From Diaporthe sp. PMI_573 (lineage: Eukaryota > Ascomycota > Sordariomycetes > Diaporthales > Diaporthaceae): a DNA stretch of 64,000 nucleotides. Each line of letters opens with the position of its first letter. Position 1 is the first letter of the stretch. The stretch spans positions 558,001 through 622,000 of the forward strand of contig JAJTUP010000019.1 of assembly GCA_021399435.1 (NCBI GenBank). The letters are read 5' to 3'. Both the position numbers and the translations under genes were made by a program. Under the pieces are notes generated by a model, which saw nothing but the letters and a program-made list of their open reading frames with translations, was not told the DNA's origin and searched no databases. Positions 37,033-49,100 of this stretch are shown piece after piece.

Positions 37033-38244
37033 TTAAGTTTGTCGTGACCCCCCAGTCAACCCATCTGTGCTCTGATCCCTCTCAGTGGCCTGGCTGGGCT
37101 TTCCTACCTGCTCACCCCTGCCTTCTTCCGCTCCGGTCTGGCCGGGAGGACCATCCGCGTGTTTCGCGGGATCAAACACGTACATTGGGAACTCTAGGAA
37201 GATGGTGCGCTTCAGAAATACGGGCATCCTGGCGTACAGCTGTGGTGGGAAAGGGATCAGGATGCTCGTCCGGTCAAGGTAGCGCTTGTACCCGTCCCAG
37301 TTGGTGCCCTTCTCGTAACGCTTCTTTGCGCCGGGCCTCTCCGAGAGCGGCAGGCCGGAGACGAACATGAGCAACACGGTGAGCAGGAAGGGCCCCACGA
37401 TGGATGCGTACAAAGCGTTATAGGCCTGTCCTCGGACGAACCCGTCGGCTGCAGAGGAAACGGCGATCGTGTAGATGGCTTGGCATTATTGTCAGCAAAC
37501 TCAGAGTATAATGAACAGAGCCAAGAGATGAGACGAAAAATAAACCTCCGAACCTACCGAACTGGATGATGATCTCGCCAAAGTAATTCGGATGGCGGCT
37601 CCAGGCCCAGAAGCCCTTGTCACACACGGCGCTCTTGTCCTGCGTGCTCCTGAATTGGTACTTCTGGACGTCGCCGACGCTCTCCATGACGAAGCCGACG
37701 GCAAACATGATGATCCCGATGATGTCCCTGGCGGTGCCGAAACCGACAAAGGGGTACTGCCTCACAGCGGGCGAGTTGATGAGCGTCACGGGCAGGGAGA
37801 CGACCCAGACCCAGATCATCTGGAAGACCCAGAATCCAAGGAAGGGGAAGAACTTGTCGCGTTTGTCGTCGAAGCGGTCGTCCTTGCCCGTCTTGAGGAT
37901 ACGGAACAGCAGGAAGCCCGACAGCCGCACCCCCCACAGCATGATGAAGATTGAGGGCACGATCTGCCGGGCGTGCGGGCTCTCCCCGGAAAAGGCGAGG
38001 GTTATTATGGCGAGGACGACGAAGTTGGTCCCGCCGGCAAAGTCTAGAGGCCTCGCGTTTAGTCGGCCGTGTTTATCTGAGTATAAGCCGAACACGGCCA
38101 GGGGCCGGAGTGAGATTCATTACCTGTGAGCTTGTCGAATTTGAATGTGAAGGCTATGGCGAAGAAGAAGAGCTGGTATGCCACGGTGATGAGGAGGGTT
38201 ATGGCGAGGTAGTAGTCGTCCAGAACATGGACGGTGCCCGCCAT
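37033..38244 (-). CDS. DUF1295 multi-pass membrane protein
   Basis: Three exons, 38244-38124, 38043-37558 and 37478-37033, giving 350 residues. Intron 1 (80 bp) joins FDKLT to DFAGGTNFVV. Intron 2 (79 bp) joins GEIIIQF to AIYTIAVSSAADGFVRG, using an AAG acceptor just after a TGCTGAC branch. About seven hydrophobic segments are visible. Family signatures are WGVRLSGFLLFRIL, SRHPNYFGEI and SGLPLSERPGAKKRYE. DUF1295 is related to the steroid 5-alpha-reductase C-terminal domain and isoprenylcysteine methyltransferases, so an ER oxidoreductase or methyltransferase role is possible but unproven. The C terminus is hydrophilic. Confidence 0.88.
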
Positions 38245-38694
38245 CTTGGCCGTTCTCCTCCTGGCTACTATCTGTGGTCACAGAGTTGGTGATGGCCTAC
38301 AGATTGATCGTGTTTACTCTGTGAGGAGCGGAGCCGCGTCAACGTATGTACTGTAGAATTGTGTCCTTCACCTCGAATGTTCTCTCATGAGAAGACGTTT
38401 CACAGACGTTTCGGCAGCACGGGAGACCGGTCAATGTTTATGGAGATCTCACGAGATGTTTATGGGATGTCCGGAAGTGTGCTCATGGTTGCTGACTTCA
38501 GCAGAGCCTCCACCGTCAGTGTCACTCTGGAGCTTCGTTGAGTACTGTCGTCATAGAAGCTCTAGTGTAGTCGAGTAAATAGGCGTCCCTTCCTGCTGGT
38601 AAGCGCGGGTCGGGCTGCAATCCCGAGGCGCCAAAGCATTTCTCCCTACCCCTGTCACTGCTGTCAGGCTGGCTGTCTGCAGGCCACTGTCTTG

Positions 38695-38695
38695 G

Positions 38696-38726
<31 letters not shown>

Positions 38727-38729
38727 CAC
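38695..38729. repeat. (ATC)n microsatellite
   Basis: About eleven ATC units with one ACC interruption, in intergenic DNA. Confidence 0.85.
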
Positions 38730-39389
38730 TCTCGGACTCGGACTCGGACATGTGCGGGATTCCTGGGACAGTTGCTCCGCGCCGACAGCATTGGCAACGG
38801 GGCAGGCTCCGTTCCTGAGGACGGCGTGCCACGACCCAGGTACTCCGTACCGTGCCCCGCTGTGCCCCGCCGTGGTCCCCTTCTTACCTAACCACGGAAC
38901 GTGCATCTTCTTGGACATGTGAAGCTTCAACTCCATTTATTTCTTCGCCTCTTGGCAGGTCCCCTGGCCCGCAGAGATGGCCTCCAGGTTGATGGCCTCG
39001 CCTTTCGCGATGCCTCAGATGGCTCCTTGTCCTATGCAATATCGTACGGCCCAGCCTGGCCCAGCCAGCCCACAAGCGAGAGCAGCTCCTCAGATCTCGT
39101 CGCCTACGACCCCGGCCAAGACCAACCCAAGCAGCAGCCACAGGGTCTCTTACAAGAGACGACCCCTCTCATCTGCACTACCTTACGCCTTGGCCGGTCT
39201 CCATCAGTTGAACGACTGGTCGGTACCAGACACCACCCAATCTTCCTGTCAGATAGCATTCGACCCGTCTGCAAAGCCTCAGGGCATGATGCATCCTGCA
39301 CTGCACTGCACCACACATGCTTCTGAGTTGAGATCCTGGGTGCTGGTCAGTGCGAGACTTCAAGATCTTATCAAAACTTTCAATGCTCG

Positions 39390-39414
39390 TTTGTGTTTGT
39401 GTTTGTGTTTGTGT
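39390..39414. repeat. (GTTTGT)n microsatellite
   Basis: About four copies of a 6-bp unit in the upstream region of the secreted-protein gene. Confidence 0.85.
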
Positions 39415-40717
39415 ATTCCATGTCACATCTGCCACGGCTCCTCGTTGTTTACCGTTGAGCGCGGCACATGACGGCTTCTGATCCCGTCCTGCATCAAGTT
39501 TCTCTTCTTTTTCGTCTAAAACGGCCATCATGATCATGCCATTTCTCGATAGCGTGCTGCGCCTTCGCGCTCGCTCTCACACGAAGCCACCCAGCAGAGG
39601 CGGGCGCTCGATGGTAGCGTAGGCGGGCCAGGTGGGAGCTGGTGTTTCGCCACGGCCAACCTCAGACACGTCCCGTCAGGGGCTTGTCTCACCACCCCTC
39701 GGCCAGGCCAACACCCCTCCACCTCTTGTAAGTGAGGCTCAATCTGCTAACAATAAGCTTACCCAGCGCCGCGAGTGACACTTGCCAGGGAAATTCTCCT
39801 ACTGGTCCGCTGCCGGGGGGTCTCAGATGGCGGGTCCTCAACCAAGCATTTGACGCTGCCACCGTCTTGGACTTGTCTCTTTCTTCGTCTTCAACCCTGG
39901 CCGAAACAGCCTCGTGAGCGTCCAGGCATCGAGCCTTGCCCTTGGGGCCTGCACCGGTTTGTAATCTCTCTTCTGGCGCGCCTGCATGATCTGATAGTCC
40001 GGATCAAGTCCGCTATTGCCTGGCCGCCGCGCGCTGTTCTCTCTCCTCCTCTCGCAAGTCGCCCCCTTTGCGTCTCCACCTCCTTCATCCCATCCCATCT
40101 TTTCGCTCGGGAGAGCATCAGTCTTTACCAGCAAACTTCACTCTGTCATCCTCCGGTGGGCTCCTTTGAGTTCTGTCAGGCACAGTCGTTTCGAACACCG
40201 CGGACGCCTCGTTGCCCCCCCCCCCTTGAGCCCGCTAATTACGTATACATACCTGGGGTGCGAGGAAGACACGGCATCTAACCGCCCGGGTGCTGTTCCA
40301 GGCTGTGTGCGTGTGAGGGCTTGCCAGTCGCAAGATCGATCCACACACTGTAGCGCACACTCCTTTCTGGCCTGTTCCTGCACGTCCGTCTCTCCTTTCG
40401 GCCCAGATTCGATTCCCCCAAAACCCCTTGGCCGTCCCATCTCGGCAAACCTTCTCGCCTTTCCTCCGGTCGATCTCGTTCGCATCGCTGGTCCGGGCCT
40501 ACGAAGTTGTTAGTCTTGGCTCTCCTCTCGTTCCTTTACCCGGTGACACCACCACCTTTCCTTTCCCCAAGGGTTGATCCCGTACTCGATTTATCAATAT
40601 ACCACACGACTTCACGAATCGACGACAAAACGGCTGGTCTGTTGCGCCACTCTTTAATCACCACGGCTTGAGAGGGCTTCTCGCTTGAGGCGAAGCCTCA
40701 CTGGTCTCGACGCCAAG

Positions 40718-42091
40718 ATGAAACTCTACCTGCAGTATCTACTGCTACTAATAGGATACCTGTCACTCGTCAACGTGCGTCCAACTGGCAAAAGGATGGT
40801 TTCGTGGGATTTGGCAGTGCTGACGAGTTTTCACAGGCGAGCGGTTTCTCCCATGAGATTCGACGGGTTGGCGACGGCTTAGAAGCAAGGAATGGGAAAG
40901 GAAAAGATGGAGGGGGTGTGGGAGGACTCTTGGGGCTTCTAGGGGCGCTGGAGGCAGGGCAGGGCAAGGGCAAAGGCAAGGGCAACGGTAATGCCGCAGC
41001 ACAAACGGTCACGAAGACGGTGAAGGAGACCGTGACGGCAGCCGCCGAGGCAACGAACCCTCCTGCCGCCGCCGCCGCGGGAGCATCGAACGGCACAGCT
41101 GGAGAAGCCGCCCCGGCGGCAGAGGCACCGGCTGCAGCAACCCCGGAGGGTGGAGCTTCGAACAGCACGGCTGGCAACGCTGCGGCCGCGCCGGCTCCCG
41201 CCCCCGCCGACCCGAACGCGTGAGTCTGGAGAAGAGTTTGATGGTTGACTGATAGGCTCGAAGCACGTGTACTGACCCGTTGACACCAGACCGGCCTTCC
41301 AATTTCTCACGACCACCGTCTTCGCCCAAGGTGCCGCCCCGACGCAGATCATCAGCCTTCTCCCATCGACCGTTACTCAGACAGTGTACGTGACCGCGCC
41401 TTGTGTCAACCAACCCGCCGCGGCGAACCCGGCTGCGCAGAACCCGGCCGCTGGCGCAGGATCCAGCAATGGCACAGGACAGGCGGCCAATGCGGGCAGC
41501 GGCGCCGGCGTGGGAGTCATCAGCGTGGCTGTCCCCTCGAGCCTTCATACGACGACACCCTCGCTCAACGCGCCACCCGGAGCCGTTGCTACGCCACCGG
41601 CGAATAGTCCCCCGCCAGCACCCCCGGCGAATACTCCCGCGCCGCCTCCCGCGGCTGAGCCGCCAGCGAGCCCTCCTCCTGCGGCCTCCCCGCCGCCGGC
41701 TAGTGCTCCTCCCGCAGCCGAGCCGCCAGCAAGTACTCCAACCCCAGCACCACCCGCTGCTGAGCCGGCGCCAGCTTCCTCTCGTGAGTCAAAACCCTCC
41801 TGGCCCTGATTTCACTGGTGAACTTTCTTCGCTGACCTTGATAATTAAGCGCCGCCCGCCTCTTCCCTTGAATCGTCAGTCAACCTCGGCGGTATCGGAC
41901 AGAGCGCACCCCCAGCAGTATCCACGCCTCCAGTCGCCGTCAACGCGCCCCCGGCGGCAGCCGCCCCCCAGCCGACAGCGCCCGCTGCCAACAACGCCGC
42001 GCAGCCGGACATCGACACGAGTGGCTTGACGTTGAAATCGGCACTGAGCCTGGGCAACCTCGCGCAGCAGACAATGGTCCCCCAGTCGTGA
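40718..42091 (+). CDS. Secreted Ala/Pro-rich low-complexity protein
   Basis: Four exons, 40718-40774, 40837-41219, 41290-41783 and 41850-42091, giving 391 residues. Exon 1 encodes exactly the hydrophobic leader MKLYLQYLLLLIGYLSLVN, so the first intron falls at the likely signal-peptide end. Next comes a Gly/Lys-rich segment (GKGKGKGNGN), an Ala/Thr-rich region with NGTAG and NSTAG sequons, a TVTQTVYVTAPC block like that of fungal wall proteins, then Pro/Ala repeats (PPAAEPPAS, PPAANTP types). No hydrophobic GPI tail is visible. Dibasic IRR and LEAR sites could be processed. Function is unknown; a cell-wall or matrix protein is inferred. The third intron uses an AAG acceptor after a GCTGAC branch. 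Confidence 0.78.
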
Positions 42092-42534
42092 GGAAAGTAA
42101 AGGTTGAGGCAGAGAAGGGGTTGAGAGACTTCAGTGGTAGTGGTGGTGAAAAGGAGACACTCGAGAGAAGTGAAGCATATGTGTTTTAGTAAATACCCAG
42201 CTCAGCTTGTTGACCCTGGGGGTTGTAAAGGTTGTGTTTTTTTCTGAGATAATACCAAAGTTTCGCTTCTTCTTACTCGGTGGTAGATACGCATGTCCGT
42301 GAGAATAAATGACGCCGTTCATTGGACTGGCAGTCTATCTTGTGATTGTGCGAGCACCAGGTGGCATACATTGCTCTTCCACACGCAGTCTTCAGTTGTC
42401 TGGTAGAATGATCTATATTTCTTTTTGTCTCAGATCCGTTTCCACAAATTGTTGGACTCTACTTATATGGACCTTACAATTTCGAATAGTGACAAAAAGG
42501 TATCAAGCAGGCACACTCGGGCAAGGTGCTGACT
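42092..42534. other. Convergent intergenic gap
   Basis: 3' ends of the secreted-protein gene (+) and the GFA gene (-) face each other. AT-rich, probably holding both polyadenylation regions; nothing else seen. Confidence 0.5.
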
Positions 42535-43636
42535 TCAGTGCACGATGTCCCGCACCACGTCCACATCCAACCCTTCAAGCTCGGCGCTCTTCTTGGCCTG
42601 CCTCTCCCGCATGAGGGTCTCGCGGATGTCCTCGCCGGGCACGCCGCCCGACCCGGCCAGCAGCATCCCCGGCTGGTCCAGCGTCTCCTGCGAGTCGCTG
42701 TACCCGGTCGTCTGGGACTCCTCGTAGGACTCTGCGTCCTCTGGGATGGGTATCATCTTTTTGCGGTGTCAGTCAATTCGTCTGGTCGGTTCCACATGTT
42801 TCGTGGTTCCATAGCCACGACAAAGTTGGGAATGGTTTCCGGGGTTCACTGCTTACCGCGGATTTTGTCCAGATGTGGATAGCAGTCTTCCAGTCCAGCC
42901 CCTCAAGGCATCCTCCTTTTACGGAGACGACTCTTTTGTTCTGTAGTCAATGCCACGTTAGAACGGAAGCGATCAGGATTAATCAAGACATTCTTATTTA
43001 GGACGGGGTAAGTCTACACAACAGGAGCAGTAGCAGTATCGGAACGCAGGGGTCACAGCAATAAAAATGGGTGAGCTCACAGGTGTGGTGTGGATAAGCC
43101 TCGTGCCACAGTTCTTACAGAAGTAGCTGTTGTAGTTCGTATCAGTAATCCGGGAGGGGCTGAGGGGGCTGGCCATCAAGGTCCTCTGGACTCACCAGTA
43201 GAGAGTGTCCCCGGAATGAGTGGGCCTCCTAGGGAAGGAGTATAAGTATCAGCCGATCTGTCACTCTCACTTTCAAGCCATTTCACGATCGTCCCCCTCT
43301 TTTTCCAAAACTTTATTTTCCTGTTCCCCTTAAGCCACTGCTCATTCCCTCATCTGCTGTGTGTGCGCGCGCGCTTTTACACCGCATCACCCCGACCCCC
43401 GAGCCTCCACCCTCCCCAGCTTTACCAGGAAATATAGGGGGGGGGGTGATTGGGACTCACTTATAGACACTGAGCAGCTCGGCATCCGGCAGGGCGAAGC
43501 GGGGAAAGATAGCCGACGTCCCAAAGGCCGACGATGTCTGCCTCCGGCACTCTGTGCAGTGACATATGTACAGCGCAAGCGGCTTCTCGAGGGGCGTCTT
43601 AAAGGTGACGGAACCGCACTGGCAGCTGGCATCCAT
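42535..43636 (-). CDS. GFA/CENP-V-type zinc protein
   Basis: Five exons, 43636-43461, 43228-43196, 43126-43081, 42940-42857 and 42756-42535, giving 186 residues. The introns are 232, 69, 140 and 100 bp. Phase-matched joins give LLSVYK-RPTHSGDTLY, CYFCKNCGTRLIH and WTKSA-MIPIPEDA. Zinc ligands are Cys5/Cys7, Cys25/Cys27/Cys30 and Cys73/Cys76, as in glutathione-dependent formaldehyde-activating (GFA) and CENP-V proteins. Fungal members are numerous and their substrates mostly unknown; some may handle glutathione conjugates. The C-terminal 70 residues are acidic and outside the domain. The last intron has a purine-rich AAAAAG acceptor after CTGAC, so that junction is less certain. Confidence 0.8.
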
Positions 43637-44621
43637 GGTGTATGTGCTGTGGATATGGGTGGTATGTGTCTGGTATCCTATGTCCCGTTCCAATTGGCCT
43701 ATCCTGGTTCAGGGCTGGCACGGTGGGCGGCAGCAGGAGCAAGGGCCGATGATAACAATTGTGAGTTGAGGAGGATTTGAAGACTAGTAAGTAAGTCGAC
43801 GCCTGAGGAAGACAGAAACAAAAGAAGAGGAAGGGCTGTGGCTTCCTGAAAGTCGAGGATCAACTTGACCAACAACAGCCCTGGCCGTCGAACGATGAAT
43901 AAGCCGCGTGAGCTGCCTGGGGACGATGACTCGACGGCGAGGGTGAGGACGTCAGATCAAGTCCGAGGTTCGCAAGTGACACACACAAGAACGCAGCACA
44001 GCAATGGGAGACGCGGGAGACGCGGGTTCGCAGAGCATCAGGGCGTGACTCATCCAGGATATCCAGGGTGTCAGGCCCAGGCGGTGAGGTGCGCTGCGTT
44101 CGCGAAGTCACATGTTTCTCATCCCAAGGGGGCCCGAGTTCGAGAGGCATGCGTCTGTAAGAAGTGCATTAACCTCCCTGGAGATAGTTGCCCAGTTCAG
44201 CCTGTCAGCGCTAGAAGGGAAGCAAGAGCCGAGACAAGGTTCCAGGGCCTGGTGTTGGGCCCCCGCCCCCCTTTGTCCGGTGCGGCGCTCGCGGAGGTTT
44301 CGCGGCGCTCGAGAGGAACGTGGCAATTAAATTGCCCTCTGCTGCGGGTGACGGCCCTAAACCTTGCATGTGCCTGCGAGAACCGGTCCGGTCGTGCTTG
44401 AACACCGGCGCCAGTGCAAGTCTGGGCAAGGCCCTTCGTTGGTCCGTCTTACAACTCAAACAGGTCAGGGGCCGACTTCCGGCTTCACGTGCATTTTAGG
44501 TTGGGGGGGTATTCTGGCTGCAGGAATTCAGAAATAGCAAGTCTTTTTTCTTTTTTCCTTTTTTTGTTGCTAATAAATACCACAAATGCTAATTATGCTG
44601 TCTTACTCGTCCGCGCCACTT
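43637..44621. other. Intergenic, no supported gene
   Basis: 5' flank of the GFA gene and 3' flank of the acyltransferase gene. Short overlapping frames only. Confidence 0.5.
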
Positions 44622-46124
44622 CTAATGGGCGTTGCCGTTTGATCTCGCGCCAAGGTCAACGTCATTGTCGAGCACTTTTGTCTCGAGCGTCCTGGCCAGC
44701 CTGACCATGGGTATATCTACTAGTCTCCAGAACAAATCTGCCACCCAGATTACAATCGGCCCCAGAAGCAGCATCCCCATAGCCCAGCAGACAGTCCTCT
44801 GCGTCGCCGTGTCGATCCCAACCATCCCCTTGACTCCGCTTGGGAGAATCTCCGGTCTGAAGCCTGGCAGCTTTGGCGTCCCCTTGGGCGCCTCGTAGAC
44901 CCGGCCCGCAACCTGCCTCTGGAGGCATTCGAGCACTGGGCCATGCACTATATATATCGCGTAGCTGATGTGTCCCAAGTACTGCGCGAACTCGCCTTCG
45001 AGGAGCTCCTTGACAAAGTGGAGCTCCCCACACGACCAGACCATCCCGATCGCCTGCACCGCAAACCAGAACTTCTGCGGCGTGACATTGTCCACCTGTG
45101 GGAAGGACGAGGGCGTGTGCGCCAGCAGCCACCGGATCCCAGGCGTCCTGTCGGCGTCGAAATTGGGCCAGCCGCCGGTGAAAATGCAGGCTAGGAAGAT
45201 GATGCCGTGCACGCAATAATGCAGGGCCGGGTTCTCGATTATGGGTGGTAACGTGCCCGGCGACGACGGCGAATAGGAGTCAATGGATTCGTAGCGTTTC
45301 ATCTGCATCGTCCGCTTGATGTGTATGTCGGCCAGCAGCATGCCCGCCCAGAACTCGAAGGCCGCCCACTTCCCGCAGGTGACGGCGTAGGCCATCAGGA
45401 GCACCTCGATCGCCAGGCGCGCCCGCGTCCGCAGCCTGGCGACCATCAGGATGGTCAGGAACAGCAGCATCGAGTGGGCGAACTCGATTGGGATCGACCA
45501 CAGGTGGATATCGAAGGCAGGCCGCAGGTCAAAATCCCAGGCCCAGGGCCAGGTGATGCTGTGAAACTGGGCGTCGACCCAGGCCAGGAGTTGTCTCCAG
45601 AGGCTGGGCATAGGCCTGTACATGAAGCCGCACTGGATCATCACAGCTACTATCGCGGTCGAGACCAGACATGGCCCAAAGAGTCGGAATGGCCGCCTGA
45701 AGGTGGACGAGGACAGCGCAGTGTAGCACTTTTCCAGGTCTCTAGTGCGTATCGCCTTGAGGGGCTTGTACGAGAGTACGAAGCCCGAGATGACGAAGAA
45801 TATGTGAACCATGGGCCGCCCGCTGTACAGAATCCTCAGGAACGGCAGCTGCAAGAAGGACGACTCGCCATCCTTGTTCAGGCCGTACGTGGGCACCAAG
45901 TATGGGTGGTTTTCCTCGGTGTAGTGGCAGAAAAAGACCAGCAAGCTGGCCACGCCTCGCAGGCCGTCGAGGTATGAGGTCGGGTGTGGCCTATGAGTCT
46001 GGAGGGGAGACTTGTGGTCGGGCCATATCGCGTCGGCGACAAAGCTGGGGAGCAGGGTTTGGGGAGACATGGTGGTGAGGGAGGCGGCTGACCATGATGG
46101 ACGGGGCGAGTGGCCGAGTGCCAT
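44622..46124 (-). CDS. Acyltransferase-3 (OafA/NolL-like) membrane protein
   Basis: Single exon, 500 residues. The acyltransferase-3 signature begins near residue 50 with SYLDGLRGVASLLVFFCHY, placing the conserved Arg and His about ten residues apart. FFVISGFVLSY follows at about 110, with about ten hydrophobic segments in total and a conserved SYAIYIVHGP near 395. Such enzymes transfer acyl groups from the cytosolic or luminal side to sugars or lipids; fungal substrates are mostly unknown. The ATG at 46124 was used; the next in-frame ATG, at 46070, would shorten the N terminus by 18 residues without touching the domain. No cluster partner is adjacent. Confidence 0.9.
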   Translation of the reverse strand: MALGHSPRPSWSAASLTTMSPQTLLPSFVADAIWPDHKSPLQTHRPHPTSYLDGLRGVASLLVFFCHYTEENHPYLVPTYGLNKDGESSFLQLPFLRILYSGRPMVHIFFVISGFVLSYKPLKAIRTRDLEKCYTALSSSTFRRPFRLFGPCLVSTAIVAVMIQCGFMYRPMPSLWRQLLAWVDAQFHSITWPWAWDFDLRPAFDIHLWSIPIEFAHSMLLFLTILMVARLRTRARLAIEVLLMAYAVTCGKWAAFEFWAGMLLADIHIKRTMQMKRYESIDSYSPSSPGTLPPIIENPALHYCVHGIIFLACIFTGGWPNFDADRTPGIRWLLAHTPSSFPQVDNVTPQKFWFAVQAIGMVWSCGELHFVKELLEGEFAQYLGHISYAIYIVHGPVLECLQRQVAGRVYEAPKGTPKLPGFRPEILPSGVKGMVGIDTATQRTVCWAMGMLLLGPIVIWVADLFWRLVDIPMVRLARTLETKVLDNDVDLGARSNGNAH

Positions 46125-49100
46125 GCGGTGGGTTGCGTCGTCGGGTCGGTATTATTTGGCCTCGGAGCAGGCGACACGACCGGAAGCCAGCTCGTCGCAA
46201 CTGGGCCGCGGATGGAGGAGCTTTTGGAATGTCGGGCAGTTCGAACAGGGAGAGAGACAGTATCGTCGGCTTCGGTGTCAAAGATGGTGTTGGGTCGTGA
46301 CTTAGTCTAATCTGCCATGTGGCTGCAGGACGCGCATCCTGGCTGTTAGTTAGGACGTACGGGCTGGACAGGCTGGCCGCAGGCCGGGGAGGGATCTATT
46401 TTTGAAGGGAAGGAGGTGCAGGCGCAATGTGGTAATTGTGATAATTCTGGGGACAGCCGGGGGGGGCGGCAGTCTGCAAAGGAGCGGCGCAGACATGCAG
46501 AATTTCAGAAATGCAGACATGCAGACATGCCGGTCATGCTGGACAATTGACGGGCGACGAGGAGGTTCCAAGGCCGGGAAGCTGCGCACACACAGACTTG
46601 CGCGCCAGGTGTGGGCACAGACAAGGCTCATGCAGGTGTCCAGGTGGTCTCGACCGTGGGTGGGCGGGTCTCCAAGGGGCCAAGTTCGGGGGGCCAGCGG
46701 GCCTGGGCAGGGGTCGATGGTCACCCACCCGCGCAGGGTGCCTCAGCAGTGGGTCTGGCTTACCGGTTTTGGTGAAACAGCCCTCCAGTCCTCCCTGTGC
46801 CTCTCTCTGGCTACAGTGAGTCCGTGTGTGCGTCACAGAATGCCTCTCGTGTTGGAATCTTTTCTCTTGTTGTAAGCAGCTCGACACAATCCAGGAGGTG
46901 ACAGCGCATCCGATCAGCAGATAGGCCAGGGCGGATCCAGCGATGGACGGTTTTCCTTCTGGAGCAGCAGCACTCGGTCAGCCGATCGAGGTCGTTCATC
47001 CAAAGTACTTAAGTACACATGCTGCTGGGTAGGCGAGAGTACAGTGGAATGAGTCCGTCACGGATGGGGAGAATTTATGGGGCACTTACGACGACACCTG
47101 CTCGCCTCAGTCAACGTGGACAAAATGAAGGGTCAACAGCAAGCGCAGCAGTGAGGAGAAAATTGGCCTGAGTCCCGCCAAACTTGCAAGCAACTGCGAG
47201 GAAGTCCGTCCAGGCTTTATACGGTGCACAAGATGTCCCACCACCGGCACTTTGTCCCAGCCAAACCTTGCTTCCTTCACATGCCCCAACGTGGCCCATC
47301 CTGCCCATCTATCCCTTGCCCCAGGTACCTTCGCCCCGAGCACCTGCGAACCATCGTCCCATCTAGTCGAGATCCGGCCTCGTTGTTTCAAACCTCTTCC
47401 CCCCCCCCCAAGACGGTATCTGCCATCCCGCAGCCTGGGCAGCGGGAAGGCATGGATTGTTTCAAATCTAATCAATACCCGATCCTCTCCCTCACTCTGC
47501 AGCGTCTTCCCAAATGCGCCGGATCTACATCTGACCTCACCCATATCCGTTGGGAGCTCAGCTACAGTATCGCACTGTCAGTGATAACTATGACGAGCCT
47601 GGGAAGTACTCACTGCTAACCCTCCTGTAGGATACTCTTTTTTGGGACAACCTCCTCTGGAATAGCCTCCCTTGGGAAAACCTCCTGTGCAACAATTTCC
47701 TACGGGATGCACACAAAAGGTAAGCAAGCCACAGGGGCTCCACAAAGGACGTTTTTGTATTTTCCGAATATGGCCGTGTTACTGTAATAATGTATGTGAA
47801 GGCCAGATCAAGCTGGAGTAGTCCAGCAACACTGCGGCAAGACACAGTCTCTATCGACTTTTGGCAAACGTCAACACGAGGCCTTGGACCGAGTGACATG
47901 CAAGTGGTCATCAGTGCAACAACCAACAAGGCTGAGTGATTGACACACATTGAAACCTCAATACACTTCCGCCAGCATTGACACACAAGCTCAAACCGCC
48001 TAGATTTCTTTTTGCTGGTCAGTCCTGGATTGCTGCACCAAAATGGGACGGCATGTGCAAACACGTCCTCCGCCGCCAGCTGTGCTCTTGCACTGGATTT
48101 CCGTCATCCAGAGTGTAATAAATGCAGTTTCAAAGTCACCTTCAAGGAGATCCCCTGGCCCTGGATACTACAGCACGCGGCCATCACTTGTTTCCTGGAG
48201 CTCCAAGCTGAGCCAGTGGTCCACCCGAACAAAAGTCTACATAGGCGTGCCGCGCCTCCCTTCTCGCCCTCACCAGACGCTGAAGTCGGTAGAACTGTGT
48301 GCAAGAACCGAAAAGACGCGACAAACTGCCGTCTTCCCCGGGAACAGAAGCTGCTGCCATCACAGAAGCAACGTTTTCTTGCGGCTCCTTGTCTATTATG
48401 CCTAGTTGTACCAGGAAGCACTCTGTCCTGTAGCTGCTTGTTGGACCTACCCAATGTATCATCATACTCGGCACGACATGATCTGCATGTTGGGATCGGT
48501 CCTGTAGCTATCTTTGCGACTGCGAGCAAATGGTCCGAACCACGCAATCCACATTCCAGCTGCGCAAATTTTGGTAGAATTCCTCCAGCCGTGGCGGAGC
48601 AGTGAAGTCTCAGTAAGGTCTGCCGATCTCCAAACCGGCGCATTCCAAGTCCTCCGATCATCTGCAGCTGTGCAGGGTGTGTTTTTACTACAGTACGACC
48701 CTAGAAGATCTCTGCTCGCGATGCTAAAGGTTTGGTCTTTTCTCCGATACGCCTCGCGTATGCGCCCAGGCGCCACGGCGCCGATCTGCTACCTCGCCAA
48801 AACAGCCCCCCGGCACGGCCCGTCTCCAAACTGCCGAACGCCCCCGGAATTGCGGGTACCCTGACGCGGACTTCCCGGTGCGAGGGAGTTGGTCCGGACT
48901 CCGAAGGACTTTGAGTGCCTTGGGGGCAAAGCCAGTCTGCAGCGAGACTTCACGTCTCAAATGATATTTTCAGAACTGTGCGTCCTAATGTGGTATTGCA
49001 AGTTGTCCAGACACATTGGCTGTTTGGGCTCGCAGTGCTGACGTACGTTATATGATCCTCGCCGGCAGAGAAGCATTGTGGTCATGCGGATTGACTGCTG

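Larger units (their letters stand above)
38245..40717. other. Long promoter/leader region
   Basis: About 2.5 kb between the divergent DUF1295 gene and the secreted-protein gene. The last 1.2 kb is strongly pyrimidine-rich, typical of a highly expressed fungal gene's promoter and leader. Microsatellites occur at 38.70 kb (ATC) and 39.39 kb (GTTTGT). The 164-codon frame at 38977-39471 has no domain and ends in the microsatellite, so I do not call it. Confidence 0.5.

Noticed and set aside
35413..38300. Large opposite-strand frames over Rpp1 and DUF1295
   Set aside because: They are GC-rich antisense shadows of the real genes and show no domains.
38977..39471. 164-codon plus-strand frame
   Set aside because: No domain, ends by reading through a GTTTGT microsatellite as Leu-Cys repeats, and overlaps opposite-strand frames of similar length.
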